Shown here in pieces: positions 44,021 to 56,494 of a DNA stretch of 64,000 bases; positions within the stretch are counted from its first letter, which is position 1; each line of letters begins with the position of its first letter. The stretch is from NCBI RefSeq assembly GCF_000182925.2, contig NC_026507.1, positions 1,736,001 through 1,800,000 of the forward strand, given 5' to 3'. The position numbers and the translations under genes were made by a program. The DNA comes from Neurospora crassa OR74A (taxonomy: Eukaryota; Ascomycota; Sordariomycetes; Sordariales; Sordariaceae). A model generated the notes under the pieces. The model was not told the DNA's origin and ran no database searches. It saw only the letters and a program-made list of their open reading frames with translations.

Positions 44021-46802
44021 TTACACCTGCTCGATACTTGCTCCCTCACCTGAAGCCGAATCGTCTGTCTTCTCTTTGTTCCTCCGCCACAGAAGCCAAC
44101 TCCACCGATTTAAGTTTATCATCGAGGCGAAAAGTCCTCCTATCCGTTCCATCATTGTCCATATCCATGAACCGCCTCCACATATCTGATGCTGATGGAA
44201 AAGACCATGTCGAAATCCTCCCCTTGTTGCTCCAGACCTGGTAGAGAATCTTGATGGGGAGTCAGACTTTGTTCGTCTGTCTCTGAGCGCAGGCCGTTTC
44301 CGACCATCTCTTCCCCCACCCAAAACGTCGTTTCCGTTGGCCGTGGACGAACATTCCCTCATCCTACCATGGTCATCAGTCGTTTGCCATGGGTTCGTTG
44401 AGGGCGGCCTATTAAACAATTCACTGGTATATCTATCAATCCGGTTTCCCATATTCTTAGCCATTTTCATGCCCCAGCGGGTCTGGAGGACAAATATGAC
44501 CATGAAAAAAGGGATGCAAACCGCTATGAGAGTGACAGGAAAGCGCCAGTCATCGACCGATATCTCGAGAGTGGTGATACCAAAAACGGACTGAGATCGA
44601 GTTAGTAGCGAACCTTTTTCTTGAAATGCATAGCAACACAAGTCAGGGTGAAAAAACAGGCCTTCTTTTTTTCTGTCAAAGATAGGGTGCAAGGTACAGG
44701 TTGGGTAAAGAGAAAAGCGGGCAAGGGGGCGTAGGTATATATATGGTAGTGAATACAACGCAGGCTGGGAATGACGGACACTCGGCACATTGTATGATAA
44801 GAGGGGAGAGTGAGGAATCAGAAGAATACGAAAAAATGGAAGCTTACTCACAGTTACAAAAGTTAAAGGCAGAAAGAGCATCGACACCATGGTAAGGATC
44901 TTGATGTTGTCTCCCTGCTCAATGGCCCTTCTGGACTCCTTGACGCTGCTCCCGCTAAACAACTGTTCCCTCAGCGACGAAATCTCGTCTCGTGTTTTTT
45001 CGTTCCTCTTCCGCACCATCTCCAGGTTTTTCACTTCCCTATCCAACTCCTGTCTAAGAACTCCCATGCATTTAGCATAATCTTGACCATCACTCGTGTT
45101 TGGGTATGGGTGCGCCCAAAGCTTCTCATTTTTCCCTTCCCAGAATTCTTGGGTGAACGTCTCTTTGTAGGCTGACACCATCGAGTCGATCCCTACATTG
45201 ATCACACCGAGAGTGTTGTATGCCCAAAAGTAACGACGGGAATACGAAAAGTTTTCGTCTTCAAACAGAAGGCCGTCCCGAAGTTCAGAGTTGAACATGA
45301 ATTGGCTCTATGAACAAGTATGTTAGGTTAGTGGTGAGTCTGGTATATTGCTCAAGCGACAGAGTTCTTACTGGCGGTGTGATAAGCTTTGTCACCTCGT
45401 CGTTGATCTGGCTGTATCTTGTAACGGCATCATGGTACTCAAGAGCCAAGCTATCCAGAAATGCAAGTGGGCCATTGCATAACGGCCGTTTTGATCCCTC
45501 GCTCCTCATCGTGTGCTCGTCATCAGGGAAGCATTGGATACTGAGAAGTTGCCATGGTGCCGATGTGTCAAAAATAACATGGTCCTTGATATCTCTTTTC
45601 TTCACCCGTGCCCGGTACTTTTTGATTGGATCACCGCCCAGTGATAATGCCAAGATTGAGCTGCACTCTGCGATGTCGACATGGTCGGGCCATTTTCGGT
45701 CGGCTGGACGTCTATCATAACGTTGCCACGGCGCAGGGGTGCACTTGTTCTCATTGACAACAGTATAGTACTTGAAGACGAAGAAGAATGACCTGTGCCT
45801 TAGCGGGTTGGATTCGGTAGTTCGATCCATATAAGCCTAGATTGGTATGTTCTGTTAGATCGACGAGTTAATTGAATGATGGTATCACGCACTTTGGTCT
45901 TTCCGTTATTTCCTTCACTGGAAATGAGGTGCTGGAATAGCTCGTCCATATCGAAGTGTTTCCGCATGGTCATATGGACTGCTCCGAGCACGAGAGGGGG
46001 GACCTCTTGAAGAATACTTGATCCCGTCAACAAGAGTGTTCAAAATTCCGCAATAGCAAATACACACTCACGTTATTCTTCCGACCGCCTTCCCGTTTAT
46101 GTTCACCTCTTTGAGGGTGTCCCAGACGCTACTGACGCTGAGGACTTGTTGAGGGTCGTCTCCGTTCTTTTTGTGTTTGGGCTCGGGCATGCACTTCTGA
46201 TCACCACTCCCGGGTATCTCGTATACCTCGTATGTGGCATTCTTGTATGTGCCGTCACGTCTTTCTTCCCATGGTTCCAAAGATTGTTGTGGGGCACTAA
46301 TATACTCATCCCCACGCCGAACCTGTAGGATTTCTTCCAAAGCCCAGTTGGTACTATTGAGTGATGTCAGATGGGTTCTCAAATCTTGCTCCGTAAAAGA
46401 CTCTTGCTCGATTGGCTTGGCGGTGCAGAAGGAATGGCTCCGCAGATCATCACCATCGTTGTCGGTCATTGTGGGCGTCTGAGATGCTCTGTCGTTGGAA
46501 GGCGCTTGAGTTGAAAAGTTATATGGTCTCGAGCTATGCAGCTCGTTCGTTTGATGTTAATAACGATTGGAACCGAATGTGCACTAAGAAAGATTGTCGT
46601 GGGAGAAAGTCGAGCCCCTAGGCGGCGTAGACGGGGTGCTGTCGTGGATACGTGAGCGTTCAATCCCACTGCTACTTGGGAGAACAGTAGGGGAGTTGAG
46701 ATTGAGTGTCAGTTCATGAAGGAGCCGAAGATTCGCGATATATAGTTCGTGGTGTAGTTTCATGGCTTTGAGCAGTTCATCCGGATTGTTAGAGGGTTTC
46801 AT
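44021..46802 (-). CDS. CorA-like fungal membrane protein
   Basis: Six exons in my model: 46802-46585, 46533-46072, 46016-45893, 45836-45372, 45307-44852 and 44590-44021, giving 764 aa. All frames join. Two donors are unusual (GTGCAC after exon 1, GTGCGT after exon 3), so the N-terminal part is least certain; an alternative start is ATG 46469. The N-terminal two thirds are soluble and helical. The end has the two-span CorA arrangement: a coiled coil (DREVKNLEMVRKRNEKTRDEI), TM1 in LTMVSMLFLPLTFVT, a loop SVFGITTLEI, and TM2 in LIAVCIPFFMVIFVL. The canonical GMN of CorA Mg channels is absent (SVFGITTLE), which is common in this large fungal subfamily and leaves ion transport unproven. The tail is basic and Ser/Arg-rich. 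Confidence 0.75.
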
Positions 46803-47610
46803 AATGAGTGTGCAAATTACAAAGTAATGGATGAGGGGAGTTTCAATCAGAGACAGACCGGGACGAGGATCAGTTGGGGCAACCATGCTTCAAAGCTCGT
46901 GCTTTTCGAAAACTGATCGCTCATCGATATCCTACCACTAATGTAAGCTGAATATCGTGGATAAGTGTGTACTCCGTTTGATGGACGACGATAATCTGAC
47001 AGGGCCTTGCAAATGCCACAAAATAATGAATGAACAAGGGCGAAAAGGTTCGTGATAGCCCGCCGTAGAGACGTCGAGTAAAGAGAAATGTTCAGCCGGA
47101 TTTCTAGGAGCGGAGAATAAGGTGGCTGGAGGTCGTGCTTCTGGAACACTTGTCAATGAGAGAATGGGGAGTCTTGTTCGTCTCAAAATGAGAAACCCCC
47201 AGAAAGATGAGAAGTGAGAAGTGATGGGAAGTGGCAACTACGAACCTTGACCCAGCTGGTAAGTACGACTCCTGTGAGGTGAAGTGACTGAGGTTGCCTG
47301 CAATATGTCGGTCGCATATCAGAGGAAAGAGGCATGAAGTATGAGGTAGTAAGTAGGTAGCCATCCACCGAACGAAAGGGACAGACAAGCTACCTGTGGC
47401 TAATATGTCCTTCGTCTCCTTTCTTTGATCCAGCCGAACAACTCCCAGTAAACAGAAAAGTCGACCGCAGCGATATTCTTGTTGTTCTTGCCGGTCATCG
47501 GATCACTACATATTAATTGGCTCTGTACTACTATGAATGAATTTTGAACGTAAACATGCACGCAACCCTGTTCTCATTCTTGTGGCCCTCGTTCTTACCA
47601 AAGTTCCTGC
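46803..47610. other. Intergenic upstream of the CorA-like gene
   Basis: Promoter of the CorA-like gene and 3' flank of the GGA gene. Minus-strand frames of 94-100 aa here lack protein-like features; an extra 5' exon of the CorA-like gene cannot be ruled out. A GTAAGTAGGTAG motif sits at about 47350-47361. Confidence 0.45.
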
Positions 47611-49795
47611 TTATGCCACACTGAACTCGGGAATCTCACCCATCTCGGCCTTTGCTTCCGCTCCAACCTTGTATGATACCCTCCACCTGAGTTTCACGCT
47701 CTCTACCTTCCTGGTCTTGTCCGCCGTATACCATACGTTGACTGACTGGGTAATGCCCCGGCTCTGCTTGGGGGTAAGAGTCCGTCCTGTTTGAGGCTGA
47801 AGTTGCAATTCGTATCCCTGTTCAAGCATCACAATTAGCATCTCGCTTGAGGGCTTTCTACAACTGACGAAGGCACATAACGTAGCCCAAAACATTTTTG
47901 GTCAAAGTGCCAAGGGTCAGATTAGTGAGCTTACCTTGGTGACAGCCAACTGGAAATGCACCTCGGTGATGGGTTGCGCTGTGTTGTTGCTAAAAGCAAA
48001 TTGCATAGAAATGGCTGGAGATGGGCCATTGGACAGAGATCTGACAGCCACCATGTCGACCTTGAGCGCAGTGTTAGAAACAACGGCTCTGTGCTCCTTA
48101 GGCTGGGCGGGTGTCGCCTCAGGAGGCAGTGCCGAGGAGAAAGACCACTCGTCATCGTCATTACCGGTAGCAGCTGGTGCTGGCGCTGGCGCCGGGGTAG
48201 ATGAAGAGGAGAGAGAGGCTAGAGCAGCAAATGGGTCGTTGGACGCTGTTGACGACGCAGCTGGCGCGGAAAAAGCGGATGCTGTATACGCGGGAGGCTT
48301 GGGGGTGCTTGATTGAGAAGCAACTGGTGATGCGAATGAGTTGAAATTGTTGAAAGAGGATGGGCCAGGTTGAGGGGAGGGGCCCCGTGCGGTGCTGTTC
48401 TGCGTGGTGGATGAGAGCAGTGCCGGTCCAGGAATGTCTGTGGTGATCTGTTAGCAACATTCTCTTTGACTCTTGCACGGAAAGCAGCGAGTGACATACT
48501 CGTATTGGCACCGAACCCGAGGGCAATGCCACCTCCTTGACCATAAGAGCTGGTTTCACCCAGCGACAGGCCAAGCAAGTCGTTGTCGAGGCTGTTTCCT
48601 CCCTGGGGTGCGGACTGGCTGGTCGAGTCCCCCCCGCTTGGCTCAGCATCAAAATCAATGAGCGACAGCTCTTGCGCCGCACTCTTGCCAGCACCACTTC
48701 CACTGCCGTTGCTTGTGCTTGCAACTGGCGCGCCACTTGCCAATGCCTTGGCACCCTCTATATCGCCCTTCTTCAGCAACCTATATCTCTCCACAGTTCG
48801 GTGTATGCTGTCGTTGATTTCGAGAAGTTTTGCGACTGCTTCATGGTCGTCTGATTCTTCCTCGCACATCTTCTGGATCTTTGGTTGGGCGCTAGACAGG
48901 GCGGCTGCGAGCTCGGAAAACACATCGCCATCCACGATCTTGTCGCCGGGTTGAAAGGCTTCTAACCGCTCCTCGAGAAGTCTCGCTTTTTGTTGGATTT
49001 TGCCCACGTCCTCGGCCGCCTTGGCGCGGTAATCCACCTTGGATCTCGTGTCATAGCCAGCCATGACCTTCATGAGTCGATTAGCCTCCTGGAGGTCCTC
49101 GGGAGTACCTCGACGGATAAGCTCCTGCAGCTTGGCGGACTGCGCCTCGCGTTCCTCCTCTTCCATTTCCTCGACAGATTTTAGGTTCTGTGACAGATAG
49201 GTTAGACACGCTTCAACAATGACCCATGGAATCGGGACGGAACACTTACATCACTCGGGTTAAGCACAGCAGCATCCTCCCTTCTGACTTCCGGGAAGGT
49301 GTACCCCTTGTAGCTCAGCAAGCGGTGCATGTCCCTGATGAAGCCCAAGTCCTCTTTATATCTGCTCGTTTCGCAAATCGTACAGCGCCACTCCTCAATG
49401 GCTTCGAGGATCTTGAGCTGGACACGGGTGGGGCGAATCGGGGGCCGCTCGGGAAAGCGGCGTACCAGCTCATTGAGAAACTCCTTTGTGCTGATCTGGA
49501 GGTGGAAGGGGTAGCCGCAGTTCTTGACGCAGATGTCGAGCAGGTTGAGGGCCAGCAGCGAAACGTTGGGGTTGCGGTTGTTTATGTAGTTGACGATGGC
49601 CACGGCGGCCTCTCGAGGGGCGGAACCCTTCTTGGAGTTGATCAAGTCGGCGATCTCGAGGTTCAGGGCCAAGTTGGGTTCGTAGTTGTCGGGACTGCAG
49701 GCGGCCGTGATGAAGCGCTGAAGCTGGGACGGGGCCGGGCGGCCCATCTCGGCCCACCGGTCGCGCGTGGCATAGCGGGCAGACGCCGCCTCCAT
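47611..49795 (-). CDS. GGA-type clathrin adaptor (VHS-GAT-GAE)
   Basis: Four exons: 49795-49250, 49187-48500, 48437-47935 and 47817-47611, giving 647 aa. Donors are GTAAGT, GTATGT and GTAAGC; CTAAC branch points and CAG acceptors fit. I start at 49795 (MEAASARYATRDRW) since upstream codons look like leader. The VHS domain is residues about 20-160 (LQRFITAACSPDNYEPNLALNLEIADLIN, NPNVSLLALNLLDICVKNCG, FLNELVRRFP). The GAT region is about 200-330 (LQELIRRGTPEDLQEANRLMKVMAGY, the Arf-binding hook and three-helix bundle). A Ser/Pro/Ala-rich hinge contains DLLGL-type clathrin-box-like segments. The C-terminal GAE ear is about 535-647. GGAs are recruited by Arf-GTP to the trans-Golgi and sort cargo to endosomes with clathrin. 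Confidence 0.95.
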
Positions 49796-50890
49796 GTTGC
49801 CGGCGTTCTCGGGGAGTCGGGACGTGTTGAGTGGTGGATGAGGAGACTGACGAGACTGAAGAGACCGAGGAGGTATTGGGGCCAGATTGCGCAGCTTGGC
49901 GGGAGTCGCCTGGATAGGTAGGTAATGGATGGCGGCAACCAGGACCCAACCAAGCCTTTGGTCGGTCAAGCTCTAGTGTAGTCTAGAGGAGTTGTGTGCT
50001 AGAGGTAAGGTAGGTACCTAGTGAAGCTCCCCCTCTTCCCGGTAAGCCGTTGGGATTATTACCAAGTATGGTGAGTAGAGGTATGGTATGGTACTACTAC
50101 AGTTTGATACTTCGTTATACACCCAGAGACTGGACTATGATTCGATCCGAACTTCTGTACCTAGAGGTAACGGGAATGTGTCCACCTGGATCGCTGGCTG
50201 ATGGAAGGAGGAGAGGCCTACTGCTGCTAGGGGACGGGAGCTTACACGGCTAGGTCAGGTCGTGGACCCCTCTCAGTGCTCTGGACGGACGGGTTGGGCT
50301 TGGGCCTGCGCTGTTGCCTGCCGTTGAGGTTGTTGGGGCGCAAGGAAAAATGGAGCCGCACATCGGTACGTTGCGAGACTGCGTTACAAGAATACTATCT
50401 TTGTGGATGAATAATACACTGCAATTTCAATCCACAGCACCTCGACAAGCGCCTCCAGCATGGTGTAAGCGCGGCAGACGCTTGCGAATCGAGCATCTTC
50501 CGCAGCAACAATCGGTGAGTTGCATGAATCCGGGGAAGACGTCAATCATGGACATCCTCAGCGGACCCACCTGTCCACCCCACCTGCACCAACTGAACCC
50601 CAAATGCGATGTCGTCAAGGTCTTCAAATCGCATCCATAACTTTTTTCGCCATCTGCCACTTCAACCTTGTAGCGCAAGCAGCTCGCATTGTGGTCCAAG
50701 ACGGCACGCATATTTCCATCCAAGTTCTGCCCTGGTAAAGCAAGGCAGTGCTAGGTCGTGCCAAAATCATCCATCCATTGCGACATAAAAAAAAGTCCGT
50801 CAATTACAAGCTTCAACCCCAGAGCCAAAACCATCGGCACTCCATCTCGACAACATCCATCCTCCCGACGAAATTCAAACCATCACCACT
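49796..50890. promoter_or_regulatory. Divergent intergenic region between GGA and Tsr3 genes
   Basis: About 1.1 kb between the two starts. GATAGGTAGGTAATG and GGTAAGGTAGGTACCTAG motifs lie at about 49913-50021 on the GGA side. No further gene is supported. Confidence 0.5.
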
Positions 50891-52156
50891 ATGGTCCGCC
50901 ACAAAAAGGACGGCTTCTCCTCGCGCGGCGGCAAAGGCGGCCATGGTCGGAACGCGCCCCGCAACAACCCCCGCAGCAGCAAAGGCCCCCGAGACAATGC
51001 CGGCAGCGGCGGCGAAGACACCACAGCCAACCCTCACGACCCGTCCACGTCCTCACGCCCCTACCGCCCTCCCTTCAAGGCCGCCTGCTGGGACCTAGGC
51101 CACTGCGACCCGAAGCGGTGCTCAGGCAAGAAGCTGATGAAACTCGGTCTCATGCGCGAGCTGCACCTGGGCCAGCGACACTCGGGCGTCATCATCACGC
51201 CCAACGGCAAGCGGGTCGTGTCGCCCGCCGACAAGGAGCTGATGGAGCAGTATGGCGCGGCGGTGGTGGAGTGCTCGTGGGCCCGCACCAAGGAGGTGGA
51301 GTGGAAAAAGGTGGGCGGCAAGTGCGAGCGCTTGTTGCCGTACCTCGTGGCGGCCAACACGGTCAACTATGGTAAGCCGTTTCGGCTGAACTGCGTGGAG
51401 GCGCTGGCGGCGGCCTTTGCCATCTGTGGTCATTTGGAGTGGGCGGAAGAGATTTTGGCTCCGTTTTCTTACGGCAGGGCATTCCTGGATATCAACTCGA
51501 AGCTGTTCAAGATCTACTCGGCGTGCAAGGATGAGGAGGAGATCAAGAAGGCGGAGGAGGCGTGGAGGGAGAGGCTAGAAAAAGAGTATACTGAGAGCAG
51601 AGAGGGAGAGTCGGATGACATTTGGACGACCGGAAACACAAATCGGAGGCCAGCTATGGATGACTCAGATGAGGAGGACGACGACGAAGACGACGAGGAA
51701 GATAGCGATGAGGAGGCAGACAGTAACGACGAAGACGGCAGCGTAGACGGTATCTACCTTGGCACCAAACCACCGCCCAAACAGAAACAACCAGCCGAAG
51801 AGGAGTCAGAGGAAGAAGACAAGGACCCTTTCGCCATATCCGACGATAGCGATGATGAAGCCGAGATGGAGGCCATTCGGCGCAAAATCCTCGCCTCCAA
51901 ATCGTTTGCCAACCCCGAACCGCCCAAGAAGACGGTCGAGACCATTGCCCGACCGCAAGGGCAGTACAAACCAGATTCCGATGCCGAGCCGGATTCCGAC
52001 AATGGGGAGGAGGATGACGAGTTTGACAATATCATTGCTGCTACGCCCATTACCGATAGGATAGGACTGCAGAAGCTGGAGAAGGAGCGGGCGCGGGCTA
52101 CGTTGACAGGCACCTTCTCGTCTGCTTCCATATCTGCACCCAGAGGAGGAAGATAA
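50891..52156 (+). CDS. tsr3: 18S rRNA aminocarboxypropyltransferase Tsr3
   Basis: A single-exon 421-aa protein, start context cactATGgtc. The first 55 residues are basic, Gly/Asn-rich and disordered. The conserved core runs from about 57 to 225: FKAACWDLGHCDPKRCSGKKLMK, GVIITPNGKRVVSPADKEL, VVECSWARTKEVEWKKV, LLPYLVAANTVNYGKPFRLNCVEALAAA and FSYGRAFLDINSKLFKIYSAC. These are the signature blocks of Tsr3, a SPOUT-like enzyme that transfers the aminocarboxypropyl group of S-adenosylmethionine to the hypermodified uridine of helix 31 in 18S rRNA, late in 40S maturation. The C-terminal about 180 residues are strongly acidic low complexity (long Asp/Glu/Ser runs) and longer than in yeast. Confidence 0.95.
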   Translation: MVRHKKDGFSSRGGKGGHGRNAPRNNPRSSKGPRDNAGSGGEDTTANPHDPSTSSRPYRPPFKAACWDLGHCDPKRCSGKKLMKLGLMRELHLGQRHSGVIITPNGKRVVSPADKELMEQYGAAVVECSWARTKEVEWKKVGGKCERLLPYLVAANTVNYGKPFRLNCVEALAAAFAICGHLEWAEEILAPFSYGRAFLDINSKLFKIYSACKDEEEIKKAEEAWRERLEKEYTESREGESDDIWTTGNTNRRPAMDDSDEEDDDEDDEEDSDEEADSNDEDGSVDGIYLGTKPPPKQKQPAEEESEEEDKDPFAISDDSDDEAEMEAIRRKILASKSFANPEPPKKTVETIARPQGQYKPDSDAEPDSDNGEEDDEFDNIIAATPITDRIGLQKLEKERARATLTGTFSSASISAPRGGR

Positions 52157-52495
52157 AGGAGATTGGATGATGATGATGATGATGATGGGGGCACTTGATG
52201 AAATCAGGAGAATTATACAACGAGACAAGGAGTATATATATATGCATTACTGTTTACCCCATGAAGTCATGAAGCTGACCATGCTCATTTCCCATCAAAC
52301 CCTCGATCAATTCTTACATGCACCATTGTTGACGTGGTGCCATCATGTCTATACATTGGCAGCTGCTGGTATATGCAACACTATCTATATCCACCACCAT
52401 CCATCTTTTTCCCACAGATACAACCCATCTTCTCATAACTCCAGGATTTGCACAATCGTACATGTATAATAATTGTACAACAGGATAACAATCCT
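52157..52495. other. Convergent intergenic region
   Basis: 339 bp between the stops of Tsr3 and mitochondrial IF-2; a GAT trinucleotide run lies near 52166-52187. No gene is seen. Confidence 0.6.
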
Positions 52496-55400
52496 TTACA
52501 GATACCTCCTCTCTCTAATCTCCTCCACAACCTGGATGAGATCTCCTTCCTTGATGTCGTCAAACTCGCCAAACTCGAGACCGCACTCGGTGCCCTTGCG
52601 CATCTCCGTAACCTCCTTCTTGCCGTGCTTGACTGAACTGATGGTACCTGTGTTTTGTTGTTGATTAGCAAGATTGGTAACAAGATAAGACCACAAAAGA
52701 AAAAGAAAATGATCGACTCACCATCAAAAACAACCTCTCCCTTCCTCTGCAACCTCACCCGCCCATTCCTCATCACCATCCCGTTCCTGACCTTGACGCC
52801 CGCAATGTTCTTGTACTTCCGTCCCTTGATATTAATAGCAAACACCTGCGCCACCTCGGCCTCGCCGAGTACTTTGAACGAGATTGTGGGGGCCAAGCTC
52901 TCGCTCAGCACCTGGCGCACCTCTTCGGTCAGGTTGTAGATGATGTTGTGGTCCATAATCCTAACCTTATTTTCGACCGCCATGCGCTTGATGTGGCCAG
53001 GAATCGGGTTGTTGAAGTTGATGATGGTGCTGCCCGAAACCGCGGCATGCTCGACATCCGATTCGGTGATCTGGCCCGGGCTCGACAGTAGCACGCGAGG
53101 GCGCACCTCGTTGCTTCCGATCTCCAGGATCGACGCGCATACGGCCTCGACCGAACCGTGTACGTCGCCCTTGACGGTGAAGTTGATCATCTTGGGCCCA
53201 TCTGGCTTCTCCTCTGCCGCCTCGGCTCCATCCTCACCCTTCTCAGCCTCCTCGGCCGCGATTCGTTCGGCCTCACGCTCGCGCTTGAGCCGCTCCATCT
53301 CCGTAATCTGCTCCATGGCCTCCTCGCGCTCCTTCTGCTCGATGCGATAGTGCACCGCGCTCTTGGCTTTGTCTTCGTTAGGGGCCTGGAGAACCATGTC
53401 ACCCGCCTCGGGTGGTTCCTTCCAGCCGAGAATCTCAACGGCTGTTCCGGGGGGAGCCTCTTCGACCTCAATGCCCGCTTCGTTGCGCAGGCTGCGCACC
53501 TTGGCGAAGACACGGCCGGCAACGATAAAATCGCCGGGGCGCAGAGTGCCGCGCTTGACGAGCACGGTGGCCACGCGGCCAATCGGCTTGATACTGGACT
53601 CAAGGACCCATCCCTCAGCCATGCCGTCGGGCTCGGCGCGGATGTCGAGCATCTCGGACAGAAGAAGGATGTTGTCCTCGAGATCGTCCATACCTTGACC
53701 GGTCTTGCCGCTGACGCAGACAACCTGGACATCGCCGCCATAGTCCTCAATTTCGACGCCGTTGGCGGCCAAGTCAGACTTGACGCGCTCGACGTTGGCT
53801 TGGTCCTTGTCGATCTTGTTGATGGCCACGATCATGGGTACCTTGGCGGATCGAGCATGCTTGATGGCCTCGATGGTCTGCGGCTTGACACTGTCGTCGG
53901 CGGCGACAACCAAAATCACAATGTCGGTGACGTTGGCGCCGCGCTGTCTCATGGATAGGAAGGCAGCGTGGCCGGGGGTATCCAGGAAGGTGATTTGCTT
54001 ACCCGAGGACATCTGCACAGAAAAGGCACCAATGTGCTGGGTAATTCCACCGTGCTCACCGGCTGCGATCGAAGACTTCCGCAGGAAATCGAGCAGAGTA
54101 GTCTTGCCGTGATCGACGTGTCCCATGATAGTGACAACTGGTGGCCGTAGGGGTACGCTAGAGGGGTCTTCAGAAGGAGGGCGTGGCCTCAAGTCCTCAT
54201 CCTCACCAGCGTCGACTGTTGGCTCAAAGCCGTACTCTTGGGCAACCAACGCGGCCGTCTCGCCGGTCATGATGCTATCCTTGGCGATGTCTTCAAATCC
54301 GAGTTCTCCCAGTTGGGAGATGAACAGGTCGGTCTTCACGCCAAGGGCCATGCCGAGGTTGGCAACGCTGATAAACTCGGGAAGGAGAATAGGAATGGGG
54401 CCAGTCTCCTCAAACTGGAGCCGCTCCTTCTCAGCCTTCTTGGCCAACCTTTCACGACGCTTGTACTCATACGCCATATCATCGAAATCATCGTCTTCGT
54501 TGTAGTCGCGCCGCCTACCCCCTTTCTTTTTGGGCTTCTTTTCCTCCTTGATATACCGCGAGGGAATCGGTATCTCTTCCAATGCAACCCTATCGCCTCT
54601 GGTCTGTCTTGCATTATCCCTGCCCCTGGGCTTTTCAAAGTCTTGCTGCTCCAGCTTTTGTCCTTCCTTCTCCTTAGGCTTCCCTCCGTAGTCGTCAGCC
54701 CAATCCCAGCCATCCGACATCTGCTTCTTGAACGCTTCGGTGGCCTCCCGAGTGCTCTCGGAAGCCGTCTCAGGCTGCGCGTGAGGTGCTGGACTGGTTG
54801 CATATCGATCTTCAGCTTGCTTCCAAAAGTTGCGACTATCTCTGGGCTCCGAACGTTTTTCAGTTTCAGAAGGGGGAGCGGTCTTGACAAAATCGTTATT
54901 ACCAGTCAATCGGCCGTTCCCAACGTTTGCCCCGGCTGTACGGCGGATGAGCCCTGCCCATTGCCCCTCGGTTTCACGCGAAGATTTGGAATCCGATGGA
55001 GGTGCAGGTGGAGGTGCAAACTTTGATGAAATCGACTGGTAAACCTCACGAGCTGAAGTTCTGCGTGTAGAAGGAGGAGGCGGGGGAGGCGGAGGCTGAG
55101 TGGAAAATATGTCATCCCATGCATCTGTATTGTCCGCACGACGCTCCTCTTCCTCGGCGTTCAGCAAGTCGTTCTTGAGAGAACCTGTCTCCTGGCGTTT
55201 CCTTAGATCCTTGGCCGAAAGTTGACCTGTCTGTCTATCATGGGCAAAAAGACCATCAGCAAGGCTCTTCAGATTTCTTGCTGGGGCCTGAGGGTGGCTC
55301 TGAGCATGTCTTTGCTGTAACCGATCCCTGGCTACTTTTTCGTGGGGGAGGAGTCGTTCTGTCTGAGATTGGCTGGCTGGCTGACTGGAGGCTGAAGAGG

Positions 55401-56494
55401 CGCCCCAGCTGCTTGCTCCCCAGCTGCTTGTTCCCCATTCTCCACTGGCGGGCTTAGGAGGCTGGCTGGACGCCGAACTGGCGGCTTCCAAAGCATCCCA
55501 GCTGCTTTCCCCCGAGGCCCCATCAGTTTGTTCACTGAGTTGGCTGGCTGGGCCCGGCTTTAATGATGCCCCGCTGGAAAGGCTGGATAGACTGCTGACA
55601 GTTGGTTGACTTGTACTTGCTAGGGACTGTGTCGGTCGGCTGGGGGTCGGTTCCCTAGGAGCCGTTTGACTGGAAGGTGATTCCTTAGGAGCTGGCTGTT
55701 GAGTCTGAGGCGCCCGTGCTGGAAAACGTCTTATACCAAAAGGCTCTAAAACTTTGCGGACAGGAGCCTGGCTTCTTTGGGCTTCACGCTCAGTTTTGGG
55801 TCCTGGTGTTTCTGTTGTAGGGTCTTGACCTGGTTGTTTCGGGTGCAGAAGCATCCTACGCACCACAGGTCCCTGCTGTTCCTTGCGAGGCGGGGCCCTA
55901 TTGAACTCGTTCTGTTGACCTTCAGGTAGCCGGCGCACCGGACGGTCACTCGAGGCGCGTTTGGGAGGTTCTGGTGCCGGGTTTCGAGCGGGACGTGGAG
56001 CGGGCTGAGCAGCCACAGCGGCCTCGGCCATGCGCAACAAGCGCTGTCTAGCGGCGACTTCGTGAGGAAGCAAACCAGCGTTGGCGGACTTGGGTTGACT
56101 TTGCGCCGTTCCTGGTTCGGGTGTCGTTTGAGTGGCTGGGGTCGCAGGGGCGGCCGGTTTCCAGGAACCACCCCATCCTCCTCCTCCTCCTCCTCCTCCG
56201 GCGCTCGGTGTCGCAGGCTGTTGTTGGGTACCCCAGCTAGGTTTGTCGTCCCACGAAGAGTATATGCGGCGGGTATTCGGATAGATACGTTGCTGCTGTT
56301 GCTGGCGAAGTTGCCATCTGTGGCGGCAGAGCAAACACACAGAGGAAGTGCTCTGCTTCTGTTTCCAGTGGTTGTTTCCATGTCAGCCATCTATTTGACT
56401 TCTACTGACTTCAAGTTCCTGCTTGACGTCGTCGTCATTGAGCAATGCGCGCATCGGGAACCGCACTTACCTGCAACAGTCCGCCCCTCATCAT
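52496..56494 (-). CDS. Mitochondrial translation initiation factor IF-2
   Basis: Three exons: 56494-56471 (only 8 codons, MMRGGLLQ), 56358-52722 and 52647-52496, giving 1,270 aa. Splice sites are GTAAGT...CTGAC...AACAG and GTGAGT...GCTAAT...CACAG; an acceptor six bases downstream of the first is equally in frame. The N-terminus is basic, as for mitochondrial import. Residues about 30-600 are low complexity (Gln, Pro, Ser, Ala, Trp-Gly repeats such as [12 protein letters not shown]), far longer than the short N-terminus of yeast Ifm1. The GTPase then follows: [12 protein letters not shown] (about 752), DTPGHAAF (about 802), NKID (about 854), then domain II, an acidic coiled region (about 1010-1050) and the C-terminal domain binding formyl-Met-tRNA ([18 protein letters not shown]). 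It promotes initiator tRNA binding to the mitochondrial small subunit. Confidence 0.93.

Noticed and set aside
53158-53958. A 266-aa plus-strand frame and other plus frames over 53-55 kb
   Set aside because: They mirror the GC-rich third positions of mitochondrial IF-2 on the other strand.
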